In this document: positions 53,479 to 60,691 of the stretch, in pieces
Numbering within the stretch: the first letter of the stretch is position 1
How the letters are laid out: each line of letters begins with the position of its first letter
Assembly (NCBI RefSeq): GCF_039696035.1
Contig: NZ_CP155567.1
Span: forward strand, 496,001-560,000
Source: Microbulbifer sp. SAOS-129_SWC
GTDB lineage: Bacteria > Pseudomonadota > Gammaproteobacteria > Pseudomonadales > Cellvibrionaceae
Length of the DNA stretch: 64,000 nt
Reading direction: 5' to 3'
Made by a program: the position numbers and the translations under genes
The notes under the pieces: model-generated
Told to the model about the DNA's origin: nothing
What the model saw: the letters and a program-made list of their open reading frames with translations, nothing else
Database searches by the model: none

Positions 53479-54293
53479 ACATGTGGAATATGAACGGTTT
53501 GCGGGCGGTTCGGCTTGTGCCTGTAGTAGCCCTGCTTTGTAGCCTGCTGTGGACGTTGACCGCCTGTGAAAAGCAGCAGGCCGCGGCCGAAGTACCCCTG
53601 AGTTCCAAGCTGGAAACCAACGAATGGCGCGCGCCGGCGTGCAAGGACGACAAGGATTGCACCGCAGTGGTCATCCGGCGCGAAGTGTTCACCAATCATC
53701 CCGCGCTCAACGACGCCATTCGCACCCAGTTGCTCGAGCAGCTGCAGGGCAATGGCGAAGCGGCGGAGTCACCGGCTAACACCAGTTTCGCGCAGTTAGC
53801 GCAGAATTTTATCGCGGAAGCCGCCAAGGTTTCAGATATGTCTGTAGCCCACTGGCAGATGAACGGAGAAGCGGAAAAGCTCGCGCGCCACGGCAACCTG
53901 CTCACCGTGGCAATCAACACCTATACCTACAGCGGCGGCGCCCACGGCATGCCGGTAACCCACTGGCTGAACTGGGACCTGGCACAAGACAAGCGCGTCA
54001 TCCTGAACGATATTATCGAGCCGGGCCAGGAAGGCGCCTTCTGGAACCTGGCACGGGACGAACACGAGCAATGGCTACAGGCGCAGAAGGCGGATGCCGA
54101 CTTCAGAAGCAGCTGGCCGTTCCAGCACAGTGAGGATTTTCAGCTGACTGAGAAGGGAGTGGTGTTGCTGTATGGGGTTTATACGCTGGCGCCTTATTCC
54201 TCTGGCGAGGTGGAGTTGACGGTGCCGCATGCGAAGCTGGAGGGGGTGGTTCGGAAGGCCTATTTAGTAGCGAAAATCGGTTCAGGCGAATGA
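53475..54293 (+). CDS. DUF3298/RsiV-like lipoprotein
   Basis: A 272-residue lipoprotein (lipobox LTAC near residue 31). The mature part starts with a DUF4163-like segment (TAVVIRREVFTNHPALNDAI) and ends in DUF3298 (about 150-265; TYTYSGGAHGMPVTHWLNWDL, LTEKGVVLLYGVYTLAPYSSGEVELTVP). The domain pair occurs in RsiV, a lysozyme-binding anti-sigma factor, and in many uncharacterised lipoproteins; no sigma gene is adjacent, so only the domain is claimed. GAGAGG precedes the ATG. Confidence 0.83.
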   Translation: MNMWNMNGLRAVRLVPVVALLCSLLWTLTACEKQQAAAEVPLSSKLETNEWRAPACKDDKDCTAVVIRREVFTNHPALNDAIRTQLLEQLQGNGEAAESPANTSFAQLAQNFIAEAAKVSDMSVAHWQMNGEAEKLARHGNLLTVAINTYTYSGGAHGMPVTHWLNWDLAQDKRVILNDIIEPGQEGAFWNLARDEHEQWLQAQKADADFRSSWPFQHSEDFQLTEKGVVLLYGVYTLAPYSSGEVELTVPHAKLEGVVRKAYLVAKIGSGE

Positions 54294-54621
54294 CGGCCCT
54301 CCGTTACATGAACAGTCCTCGTAAGATTGCTATTGTTTGCCTTTTTTGAGAAATGAATTTATCAATGGCCCTCGTATCTACCCCAAAATAGTGCCCGTAT
54401 GCTGATTTAGCTGGGGGGCGGCATGAATCTCCTGGGGGCTATGGCTCAAGACTGCCGCCCCGGTCTTTTTTGCATTGGCAAAATTCGGGTTAGGGGGGAG
54501 CCGGAACCCCCCTGGTCGGCACCGTGTGCAATAGTCGTCAGCCTAGCAGTTACGCAAAACAAACCGGTCTCCCTAGGGGTAGGCATGGCTAGACAAAGCC
54601 GGCGCAGTTGGGAATATTAAG
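54294..54621. other. Non-coding stretch before the cassette array
   Basis: No supported gene. It contains the terminator-like hairpin at 54415-54471 and a GGGGGG/CCCCCC hairpin near 54493-54513. A 65-codon reading frame here has no ribosome-binding site or family match. This is the left border between GC-rich chromosome and the AT-richer array. Confidence 0.5.
54415..54471 (+). terminator. Terminator-like hairpin with T-tract
   Basis: GGGGCGGCA (54415-54423) pairs with TGCCGCCCC (54453-54461), followed by GGT and CTTTTTTG. The 29-base loop is long. It is about 120 bases after the DUF3298 gene and could end that transcript. Confidence 0.5.
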
Positions 54622-54736
54622 GGTTAGCGCCTCGCACTGGGTTGCTTGTTTTGTGCAGTTTATGTGCAACGATGGAGTGAAGCGAATGCACATAAAGCGT
54701 GCACACTAAGGCGTCCCATTGTTGTGCTTTGTTAAG
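54622..54736 (-). repeat. attC-like recombination site A
   Basis: Read on the minus strand, the left core is GCTTAAC (fits RYYYAAC) followed by AAAGCACAACAATGGGACGCC; internal arms TTTATGTGCA/TGCACATAAA form a long hairpin; the right end is GGCGCTAACC, one base from a consensus GTT core. The GGGACGCC box is also in sites E and G in similar form. Probably the attC of the 55838-56287 cassette, separated from it by an IS30 insertion. Confidence 0.65.
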
Positions 54737-54746
54737 CGGGCCGAAT

Positions 54747-55824
54747 TCATATACTAAGTGCGACACTGTTATTATTAAGAGAGGTGACCTGCGATACTGA
54801 GGTCTTTTTACTCCCGCCAAGAAGTGAAAAATAACCATGAAGTACCAGCAGATCACCTCAGAAGAGAGGTATATCTTGGCTGCGTTGAGAAAACAAGGGT
54901 TTTCTGTAGTCGCTATAGCCAAAAACCTCGATCGACATCGCAGCACCATCTACCGCGAAATCAATAGAAACAGCTGCCACCATATTGACGGCTCATATCG
55001 ACCTAGTAAAGCCCATCGGCGCACTGTTGCAAGGCGAAGGCGCTCGAGGCGTAACAGACAATACAGCCATGGTGACTTCAAGGTAATTAGAAATCTACTT
55101 CGGAAAAAGCTGAGCCCTGAGCAGGTTGTCGGCTATATACGCCGATTTGGTTTGATGGCTAAGCGTATAAGCCATGAAACAATCTATCAGTACATTTGGC
55201 GAGATAAAGCCGCCGGTGGCACGTTATGGACACACTTGCGACAATCATCTAAGCAGCGGCGGAAGCGCTACAAGGCCTATGACAGCCGAGGAAGGCTAGC
55301 TGATAAACGACATATATCTGAACGCCCGGTTAGTGTTGAAAGCCGAAAATACCAAGGTCACTGGGAGATCGATACTGTCCATGGGCGAGGTAGCAATCAT
55401 TGTATAGTGACGTTATCTGAGAGGAAGACGGGCTATGTGATGATCGGCAAGCTGCCGGATAAATCTACAGCGGCGCTAAATAAGAAAGTCATAAGCCTGA
55501 TAAATCGGGATCCAGCTGGGTTCAAGACGATCACAGCAGACAACGGTACAGAGTTCCATCAATACAAGAAGATTGAAGGGCGTCACGACGTGAGATTCTA
55601 CTTTGCCAATCCATATCACTCCTGGGAAAGGGGAAGCAATGAGAACATCAATGGGCTCATTCGCCAATACTTACCCAAAACGGAAAGCATGGAGGGCCTT
55701 ACCCAGCAGCAGTGCAATCAAATTGCCAATCGCCTCAATCAGCGACCAAGAAAACGCTTTGGCTACAAAACTCCAGAGGAAATGTATTATGGGATCTAAT
55801 GGCTATTGTCGCGGTTCAAACTTG
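54747..55824 (+). mobile_element. IS30-family insertion sequence (first type)
   Basis: About 1.08 kb with one transposase gene. Imperfect terminal repeats are seen: CATATACTAAGTGCGACA at the left and CAAGTTTGAACCGCGACA (reverse complement) at 55807-55824. The ends are placed by this match and may be off by a few bases. It lies between the stop of the 149-residue cassette gene and attC site A. Transposase and ends differ from the other two IS30 copies. Confidence 0.75.
54837..55799 (+). CDS. IS30-family transposase
   Basis: A 320-residue transposase: N-terminal helix-turn-helix (MKYQQITSEERYILAALRKQGFS, RHRSTIYREINRN) and DDE integrase core with WEIDTVHGRG (first Asp near residue 181), TITADNGTEFH (second Asp near 235) and FANPYHSWERGSNENINGLIRQYLPK (Glu near 270). 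Full length with no frameshift, so possibly active. It shares the IS30 pattern but not close identity with the 322-residue transposases at 57762 and 61155. Confidence 0.93.
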   Translation: MKYQQITSEERYILAALRKQGFSVVAIAKNLDRHRSTIYREINRNSCHHIDGSYRPSKAHRRTVARRRRSRRNRQYSHGDFKVIRNLLRKKLSPEQVVGYIRRFGLMAKRISHETIYQYIWRDKAAGGTLWTHLRQSSKQRRKRYKAYDSRGRLADKRHISERPVSVESRKYQGHWEIDTVHGRGSNHCIVTLSERKTGYVMIGKLPDKSTAALNKKVISLINRDPAGFKTITADNGTEFHQYKKIEGRHDVRFYFANPYHSWERGSNENINGLIRQYLPKTESMEGLTQQQCNQIANRLNQRPRKRFGYKTPEEMYYGI

Positions 55825-55837
55825 ATACTAAGCGGAC

Positions 55838-56287
55838 TTAGCGCCATACTTGGATTTCTATCTCTTGCCTAATTGGGGCTTCGGCTCCACCTTTAGAAGA
55901 AATGTTGAATATAATTTTTTCTCCAACTTGTAAGTGTGCTTGCGCTAGCCCCCACCCATAAGGGTGCGTAATAAAGCTATCTCGGATTGTGCCTGCTTTA
56001 ATAATTGCTTCTCTCGTATTTTCGATCTCCCAAGAGATAAGACCAAAGCGAAGGATATTTAAGCACCAAGGATCTTTACTATCTTTACACTTCTCTATGT
56101 CATTTGACCCAGCTGCTTTTTGCTCATCGAACCAAATCCATATCGAATATTCCGATTCTTTTTTAGCCGTGAATTCAAATGATTCCGGTTTAGTTAGCGG
56201 AAGATAAGTTTTTCCTATCATTTCCTCTCGCGTCTTTCCACACGAGCAAAGCAAAAATAGTAATAGGAATATAACCTTCGATTTCAT
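55838..56287 (-). CDS. Cassette-borne hypothetical lipoprotein
   Basis: 149 residues; the signal KVIFLLLFLLCSC ends in a lipobox with Cys near residue 16. The mature part is a predicted all-beta domain rich in Trp, Glu and Lys (SEYSIWIWFDEQKAAG, WCLNILRFGLISWEIEN, ending EIEIQVWR). I recognise no family. AT-rich codon use contrasts with the pectin genes. Its stop lies 14 bases from the IS30 end, and its expected attC is on the other side of that IS. Confidence 0.75.
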   Translation of the reverse strand: MKSKVIFLLLFLLCSCGKTREEMIGKTYLPLTKPESFEFTAKKESEYSIWIWFDEQKAAGSNDIEKCKDSKDPWCLNILRFGLISWEIENTREAIIKAGTIRDSFITHPYGWGLAQAHLQVGEKIIFNISSKGGAEAPIRQEIEIQVWR

Positions 56288-56304
56288 ATTGCGTTTGATA
56301 CCTT

Positions 56305-56412
56305 GTCAAACGGCTAAGTAATAGGTGGCCAAAGTGTATAGCTAAGAGAATCCGAGCCAACTATTACGTATCCGCTTTTTAAGTACCTTTATATAAGCAC
56401 TTTGACCTATTT
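56305..56412 (-). repeat. Degenerate attC-like palindrome
   Basis: Between the two minus-strand cassette genes, CACTTTGACCTATT (56399-56412) pairs imperfectly with AATAGGTGGCCAAAGTG (56320-56336), and a GTTTGAC (minus strand) lies at the downstream end where the GTT core should be. It has the layout but not the sequence boxes of the other sites. Confidence 0.4.
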
Positions 56413-56738
56413 CAGTAGCGCCTACTTTTTAAGACTGCTGCCAACATAAACGCCAAGCCAAGTACTAAGCCTGCTATAACTTGCGACTTTTCAAACTCCA
56501 ATATCAAGTTAGCAAGGTAAACAAAGATTAATAAAACTACTGCAGATGAAGCAAAAATTTTACGATCTTTTGAGTTGAGGATAATAAGAGAAGGTGACGC
56601 AAATATAATAAATATAGCAATAGCCATCACCATAGGCGGCAGCAGATTACCGAGCGGGATTAACACAGCGGCAATTCCAATAAATGGAGAAAATACTGCT
56701 TTTCCCTCTTGTTTAGCTCGCGTCAATTTTTGAGTCAT
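56412..56738 (-). CDS. Cassette-borne small membrane protein
   Basis: 108 residues with about four hydrophobic helices (FIGIAAVLIPLGNLLPPMVMAIAIFIIFAS, ASSAVVLLIFVYLANLIL, VIAGLVLGLAFMLAAVL). No family recognised. The ATG lies 11 bases after the GTTATAA core of attC site C, the usual position of a cassette start, with ACAGGAAGC as ribosome-binding site. Confidence 0.75.
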   Translation of the reverse strand: MTQKLTRAKQEGKAVFSPFIGIAAVLIPLGNLLPPMVMAIAIFIIFASPSLIILNSKDRKIFASSAVVLLIFVYLANLILEFEKSQVIAGLVLGLAFMLAAVLKSRRY

Positions 56739-56749
56739 GCTTCCTGTCC

Positions 56750-56880
56750 TTATAACTCCACCAGGAGGGGCAGCTTACCTTGTGCGCGTTTTGCGCGAAA
56801 ATGAGAGCGCAGTGAGCAGCGCGAAACGTGCACAAGGTGAGCTGTCCCGCGGAGATCCAAAGGCCTGGAGTACACTTCTC
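56750..56880 (-). repeat. attC-like recombination site C
   Basis: On the minus strand: CTCCAGGCCTTTGGATCTCC, then GGGACAGCTCACCTTGTGCACG, a central hairpin with TTTTCGCGCAAAACGCGCACAAGG and GTAAGCTGCCCCTCC, ending GGAGTTATAAGG. The two arms CACCTTGTGC/GCACAAGGTAAG are complementary. The same boxes occur in sites E and G on the plus strand. Confidence 0.8.
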
Positions 56881-56886
56881 GGCCTT

Positions 56887-57393
56887 TTACATTTTGACGA
56901 GGGCACGAATTTTTTCCACGAACTCCGTTGGCTCTGGTACCTGTATAGCCGGGATGACAATAGCATTTGCCCGATTTATGAAAATCATTATCAATCCGCG
57001 CTCATACTCGATGGAAGTAAAATTATCCCAGCAGAGAAAAATATCATGCTTACTGTTTTTACTTCTAATGCCACTCTCAGATACCTCTATTACTCGCTTT
57101 TCATAGATAGAGTTATCTACAAGCGGTAATAGATTTTTAAGAAATTTAACTTCTTTAGAATAGATTGAGAAAAATATAACTGCGCAGACGACAGCCGAGA
57201 ATGCTGCCGACTGCCAATGCAACCCCATTTCTGGACGAATAAAACCCAAAATTACGATCGCAATCATCAGCCAGATGAAGGCATTGAAAAAAGGAGAATC
57301 AATCCAGGACTTGGTATCTTTCAATGCTTTAGCACGGATGTAATGATTAAAGATCTTCCAATCTTTTTCTTCTAATTTAGCTTCTATCACCAT
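56887..57393 (-). CDS. Cassette-borne YcxB-like membrane protein
   Basis: 168 residues from ATG 57393 (MVIEAKLEEKDWKIFNHYIR); the longer reading from 57459 runs back through attC site B and is rejected. Two helices (about 33-50 and 58-75) are followed by a YcxB-type domain (EVSESGIRSKNSKHDIFLCWDNFTSIEYERGLIMIFINRANAIVIPAIQV). The family is known in many bacteria but has no established function. Low GC and position between two attC-like sites mark it as a cassette gene. Confidence 0.78.
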   Translation of the reverse strand: MVIEAKLEEKDWKIFNHYIRAKALKDTKSWIDSPFFNAFIWLMIAIVILGFIRPEMGLHWQSAAFSAVVCAVIFFSIYSKEVKFLKNLLPLVDNSIYEKRVIEVSESGIRSKNSKHDIFLCWDNFTSIEYERGLIMIFINRANAIVIPAIQVPEPTEFVEKIRALVKM

Positions 57394-57403
57394 GATCTTA
57401 AAA

Positions 57404-57486
57404 TGTAAAGTCGCCAAAACACGCAGCTTTTTAGTGAAGGTAAAGCCGTAAAGGAACAACTGTTGCTGTGCTTGACTTTGTTAGCC
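57404..57486 (-). repeat. attC-like recombination site B (short, degenerate)
   Basis: On the minus strand the stop codon of the split gene overlaps GGCTAACAAAGTC, followed by AAGCACAGC, and the partner arm GCTGCGTGTTTTGGCGACTTTAC precedes the YcxB-like gene. Start resembles site A (TTAACAAAGCACA). The right core is degenerate. Confidence 0.5.
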
Positions 57487-57673
57487 ATTTTTCTCAGCGA
57501 AGTTTGAACAAATCAGGCGAGATACTTTTCCGTCTTTATGGAAAATTGAAGATTCACCGTTATGCATATTTATTAAAAGATCCCCATTCTTTAACAACCA
57601 TGATGTTTTTGGAGCACTTACAAGGGAGTGTAGTCTTTTAACTTTATAACTTTTTTTATCTATAAGATATATC
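57481..57673 (-). pseudogene. C-terminal part of a split cassette gene
   Basis: 63 codons (IYLIDKKSYKVKRLHS...FAEKNG) that begin at the end of IS30 copy 57677-58759. They continue exactly in frame from the N-terminal part at 60692-61125, on the other strand beyond that IS: joining the two after removing one copy of the TTC duplication gives 627 bases, 208 residues and no stop. The apparent start further right is inside the IS end and is an artefact. Confidence 0.85.
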
Positions 57674-57676
57674 GAA

Positions 57677-58759
57677 CGCGGTTTCGGATAATAAGTGCAA
57701 TTGGTAAGAGAGAGGCCAGCTGGTAGAGTCGGCGCTTCTCCCCGCCAAGAGAAAAGCACTGATGAGCTACAACCAGCTGACCGAGAACGAACGATACCAG
57801 ATTTATAGTCTGAAGAAAGCCGGGCACTCGCAAATAGAGATTGCCGAACTTCTGGAAAGGCATCCCTCTACGATCTGTCGAGAGCTGCGTCGCAACAAAG
57901 GGCTACGAGGGTACCGGCCCGGGCAAGCTCAAAAGCTGTCGAATGTTAGACGGTATGGGGCCCACAAGGCTCGGAAGGTGACGGACGAGGTACGTGATCA
58001 GATTGAAACGCTGCTCCGGCAGGAGTTAAGCCCGCAGCAGGTAGCAGATTATCTGAAACGGTGTACGGGTATTTCCTTACATCATGAGACAATTTATCAG
58101 CTGATCTATGCCGACAAGGCTCATGGCGGCGATTTGTATACGCATCTGCGAGTAGCGTCAAAGCCCTACCGCAAGCGTTACGGCAGCAACGATCAACGCG
58201 GCAAGATCAAGAACAGAGTGAGTATTGATGAACGCCCTGAGGTTGTTGACCTGGGTAACCGAATTGGCGACTGGGAAGGCGATACAGTCATCGGCAAAGG
58301 CCGCAAAGGTGCGCTATTGACCCTGGTAGAGCGCAAATCGCTGTATACGGTCATTGTGTTGCTGACGGGCAAGAGAGCCGACTTGCTCGCCGCTGCAGCG
58401 GTTGCGCATATGGTACACCTTAAGGAGAAAGTCAAAACAATCACGTTCGACAATGGCCTTGAGTTTGCCGGTCATGAAGAGATCGCGAAAGGACTGGAGG
58501 CGGATATTTACTTTGCCCATCCCTATGCATCATGGGAGCGTGGAATCAATGAAAATACCAATGGTCTTATTCGGCAATATTTCCCGAAGGGAACGGACTT
58601 CAGTACGGTATCGGATGAGCAGGTTCAGTTTGTCATGGACCGCCTGAACAGCAGACCAAGAGCGACCAGGGGTGGACGATCGCCAAATGAGCTATTTATG
58701 GGGCGGCGGGACGATTTGCTCGCTGCATGAAGAAATTGCAGTTATTACTTGAAACCGCG
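57677..58759 (+). mobile_element. IS30-family insertion sequence, copy 1 (1083 bp)
   Basis: Ends CGCGGTTTC (left) and GAAACCGCG (right), inside longer terminal repeats GCGGTTTCGGATAATAAGTG and, reversed, GCGGTTTCAAGTAATAACTG. Left flank GAA and right flank TCA do not match each other; each matches the flank of the opposite end of copy 2, as expected after recombination between the copies. Transposase identical to copy 2. Confidence 0.93.
57762..58730 (+). CDS. IS30-family transposase (copy 1)
   Basis: 322 residues: helix-turn-helix (SYNQLTENERYQIYSLKKAGHSQIEIAELLERHPSTICRELRRN) and DDE core with DWEGDTVIGKGRKG (Asp near 190), TITFDNGLEFAGH (Asp near 240) and HPYASWERGINENTNGLIRQYFPKG (Glu near 275). 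Intact. Protein identical to the copy at 61155, so the two elements are recent duplicates. Confidence 0.96.
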   Translation: MSYNQLTENERYQIYSLKKAGHSQIEIAELLERHPSTICRELRRNKGLRGYRPGQAQKLSNVRRYGAHKARKVTDEVRDQIETLLRQELSPQQVADYLKRCTGISLHHETIYQLIYADKAHGGDLYTHLRVASKPYRKRYGSNDQRGKIKNRVSIDERPEVVDLGNRIGDWEGDTVIGKGRKGALLTLVERKSLYTVIVLLTGKRADLLAAAAVAHMVHLKEKVKTITFDNGLEFAGHEEIAKGLEADIYFAHPYASWERGINENTNGLIRQYFPKGTDFSTVSDEQVQFVMDRLNSRPRATRGGRSPNELFMGRRDDLLAA

Positions 58760-58762
58760 TCA

Positions 58763-59015
58763 TATTGGTATTAGCAGCATTGCTATTTATTGGCGCCGGC
58801 TACCTATTGTTCCGCGTATTGTTTGGTAAGCGTAGTAAACCAGCTCAAGGGCTATCTTAATAACGGGGTATGTTATTGGTGCCATGAGCAGCGTTATTTT
58901 GGTCCTATCAGTTTTTGGAACAGGTAGCTCTTCGTATATGGTAGGTACCGCTTTAATTGGTTTGGCTGGGTGCACAACATTAATCAAGCAGGGCAAGTGC
59001 GGTGATCATTCTTAA
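58763..59015 (+). pseudogene. C-terminal part of a second split cassette gene (membrane protein)
   Basis: Starts at the end of IS30 copy 1 and continues in frame from the fragment at 62209-62374 on the minus strand (one TCA/TGA duplication removed). It encodes a helix (VLAALLFIGAGYLLFRVLFGK) and meets a stop at 58858. A shifted frame continues the membrane character without a break (ILITGYVIGAMSSVILVLSVFGTG...GKCGDHS) to TAA at 59013, which overlaps attC site D as cassette stops do. A one-base frameshift near 58850 is the simplest reading. The 43-codon frame from ATG 58884 could also stand alone. Confidence 0.65.
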
Positions 59016-59105
59016 CAATCACAGGCAGCAAGTCCCAGTCACCTGCGGGGCCTGGGAGGGACGGCCTACGCTGCGCTTCGGCCGCCTCTGCTATGGGCGT
59101 TATAT
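59010..59105 (+). repeat. attC-like recombination site D
   Basis: TTCTTAACAATCACAGGC at the left, overlapping the stop of the preceding reading frame; a hairpin with GGCCTACGCTGCGC/TTCGGCCGCC; right end TATGGGCGTTATATG with GTTATAT as core. The next cassette gene starts about 45 bases on. Confidence 0.75.
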
Positions 59106-59147
59106 GAATCCAGTCGTTTTCGACAACAAGTAGATTTTGAGTAACAC

Positions 59148-59354
59148 ATGAGTATAAATATTGGGCTCGTCCCTTACATACTGATCTTCACTTCCGTTAT
59201 TCCAGCATTACTGGCATTTTGGGTTGCGAAAAAGCAAGGTCGTTCAACCGTAGCCTGCTCAGCGGCTGCTCTAGCTTTAGGTTTTAGCTGTATCGGTGGT
59301 TGGCTTTACTTGACAGTACTAACCCTCTTAGCGCCAAAGCAAGTGAGTGGTTAA
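59148..59354 (+). CDS. Cassette-borne small membrane protein, 68 residues
   Basis: Two hydrophobic helices (GLVPYILIFTSVIPALLAFWVA and SAAALALGFSCIGGWLYLTVLTLL) separated by KKQGRSTVA. No family recognised. It sits between attC sites D and E, one gene per cassette. The start at 59148 lacks a strong ribosome-binding site. Confidence 0.65.
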   Translation: MSINIGLVPYILIFTSVIPALLAFWVAKKQGRSTVACSAAALALGFSCIGGWLYLTVLTLLAPKQVSG

Positions 59355-59363
59355 GTCCCATAT

Positions 59364-59503
59364 AAAAAACGCAGACAGAATGCTCCGGCCCTTCGGGCCT
59401 CCGTGGGACGTCTTACTATGTGCACATTTTACGCAGGTCGATTCGCTCCCATTTTTGCGCAAAATGCGCCCAAAGTAAGCCGCTCCTGCTGCGGGCGTTC
59501 TTG
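59364..59503 (+). repeat. attC-like recombination site E
   Basis: AAAAAACGCAGACAG at the left, then CTCCGGCCCTTCGGGCCTCC, GGGACGTCTTAC, TATGTGCACATTTTACGC, the partner CGCAAAATGCGCCCAAAGTAAGCCGCTCC, and GCGGGCGTTCTTG at the right. The arms and boxes repeat those in sites C and G. Confidence 0.82.
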
Positions 59504-59504
59504 A

Positions 59505-59978
59505 ATGTTAAAGATGAGAGTATTTTTCTATTTTTTGTTTTTGATCTTTAGTGCCTTAGCTCAGGCAAAAGATATGTCATGTGAAGATTGGGTACGGTCA
59601 TTTGAAGAAGCCTATAAATTCGCACATACCTACAAGCCTTGCATAGACGCGGCTCGAGCTGGTGACACTGCTGCTCAGTACCAGTTAGGTATGTCCTATG
59701 GATTTGCAAATGAACCAGAAAAATCCTTGCATTGGTATTTGGAATCAGCCAAAAGTGGGCAGACTGCTTCGTATTTAGGTTTGGGGAATTTCTATTTTTA
59801 CGAAGGGCAAAGCAGCTATCAAAAAGCTGTTAAGTGGTATTTAATGCACGTTAAGGCAAAGGCGCAAGGGTATGAGGTATCTTGCAGCATGTTAGGCCGA
59901 ATTTATCAGGAAGTCGGTGACTTTACGGGCTCACTTCAATATAAGAAATTGTGTAGTTCCCAAGAAATTAAAAAATGA
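59505..59978 (+). CDS. Cassette-borne secreted Sel1-repeat protein
   Basis: 157 residues with a signal peptide (MRVFFYFLFLIFSALAQA from the second Met; ATG 59514 is an alternative start) and Sel1-like/TPR helices: GDTAAQYQLGMSYGFANEPEKSLHWYLESAKSGQTASYLGLGNFYFYEG and a further partial repeat. Sel1 repeats mediate protein contacts. The start follows the right core of attC site E almost directly, as usual for cassettes. Confidence 0.8.
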   Translation: MLKMRVFFYFLFLIFSALAQAKDMSCEDWVRSFEEAYKFAHTYKPCIDAARAGDTAAQYQLGMSYGFANEPEKSLHWYLESAKSGQTASYLGLGNFYFYEGQSSYQKAVKWYLMHVKAKAQGYEVSCSMLGRIYQEVGDFTGSLQYKKLCSSQEIKK

Positions 59979-59988
59979 ACAGCTCTGT

Positions 59989-60100
59989 CACGTAACAGGG
60001 CGCCGCAGTACGACGTCCTAAGCCGTACCTCTTTTTTGGTCGCTACGCTTATGCCACAGAGTCCACTCAACTTTGGCCGCGGCTGAACGCGGCGTTATAT
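59989..60100 (+). repeat. attC-like recombination site F
   Basis: CACGTAACAGGGCGCCGCAG at the left and CGGCTGAACGCGGCGTTATATG at the right, with complementary GCGCCGC/GCGGCGTT ends and internal arms around TAAGCCGTACC and GGTCGCTACGCTTA. Core GTTATAT is the same as in site D. Confidence 0.75.
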
Positions 60101-60106
60101 GAAAAA

Positions 60107-60532
60107 ATGAATAAGCTATTTATATTTTTATTGATGCTCGCACTTTCTGACCTGTCGTTCGGCAGGAGTATCGTTGAGAAGGATCTGGTGGGTGAGTGGG
60201 TTCCTACTGGAAGAATGCCTAGAGAAGAGGATGTTCAGCTCCATAAGCTTATAGTGAATAAAGATCTAAGTGCTTTATACATTCCAATTGATACTAAGTC
60301 ACCCAATCAAACGATTATGGAATGTGAATACAAGCCAAGTTCAACGCAAAATCAAGTATTTGTATTCTATTGCCTGCATGATGGAAATCACCTGTACACA
60401 TTATCTCTAGGAGGGTGGGTTATAGATTCCGGTTACAAGGAACTGTTCGGATTTGAATATTGGCTAAATTGGGTGGCCCCGGCCCAGATAATGAATGGGC
60501 TCCCGGTGAGCCTAAAGTCTGTTGGCACATAA
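60107..60532 (+). CDS. Cassette-borne hypothetical secreted protein
   Basis: 141 residues with a signal peptide (MNKLFIFLLMLALSDLSFG) and a small beta-rich domain (VEKDLVGEWVPTG, LHKLIVNKDLSALYIPI, VFVFYCLHDGNHLYTLSLGGWVI) resembling lipocalin-like stress or immunity folds; that resemblance is only by pattern. No family recognised. It starts seven bases after the core of site F and its TAA overlaps the left core of site G. Confidence 0.75.
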   Translation: MNKLFIFLLMLALSDLSFGRSIVEKDLVGEWVPTGRMPREEDVQLHKLIVNKDLSALYIPIDTKSPNQTIMECEYKPSSTQNQVFVFYCLHDGNHLYTLSLGGWVIDSGYKELFGFEYWLNWVAPAQIMNGLPVSLKSVGT

Positions 60533-60677
60533 CAATTACAGGCAATGAAGCTCCGGCTCTTTGGGCCTGTGCGGGACGCCTCACTTTGTGCACATTTTGC
60601 GCGAAGCGCTATTCACATGCACCCATTTTTGCGTAAAAAGCGCACAAGCTAAGCCGCCCCTCCTGTGAGCGTTAGCC
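60527..60677 (+). repeat. attC-like recombination site G
   Basis: CACATAACAATTACAGGC at the left overlapping the cassette stop; GAAGCTCCGGCTCTTTGGGCC, GGGACGCCTCACTTTGTGCAC, ATTTTGCGCGAAGCG, partner TTTTTGCGTAAAAAGCGCAC and AAGCTAAGCCGCCCCTCC, and GAGCGTTAGCC at the right. The clearest attC in the window. Confidence 0.85.
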
Positions 60678-60691
60678 ATCAAGGATTATTA

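Noticed and set aside
54423..54620. 65-codon frame before the cassette array
   Set aside because: It starts inside a terminator-like hairpin, has no ribosome-binding site and runs into the attC-like site; composition is not protein-like.
58787..58996. 69-codon minus-strand frame next to IS30 copy 1
   Set aside because: The plus strand encodes the split membrane protein and its shifted continuation here, with better context (stop overlapping attC site D).
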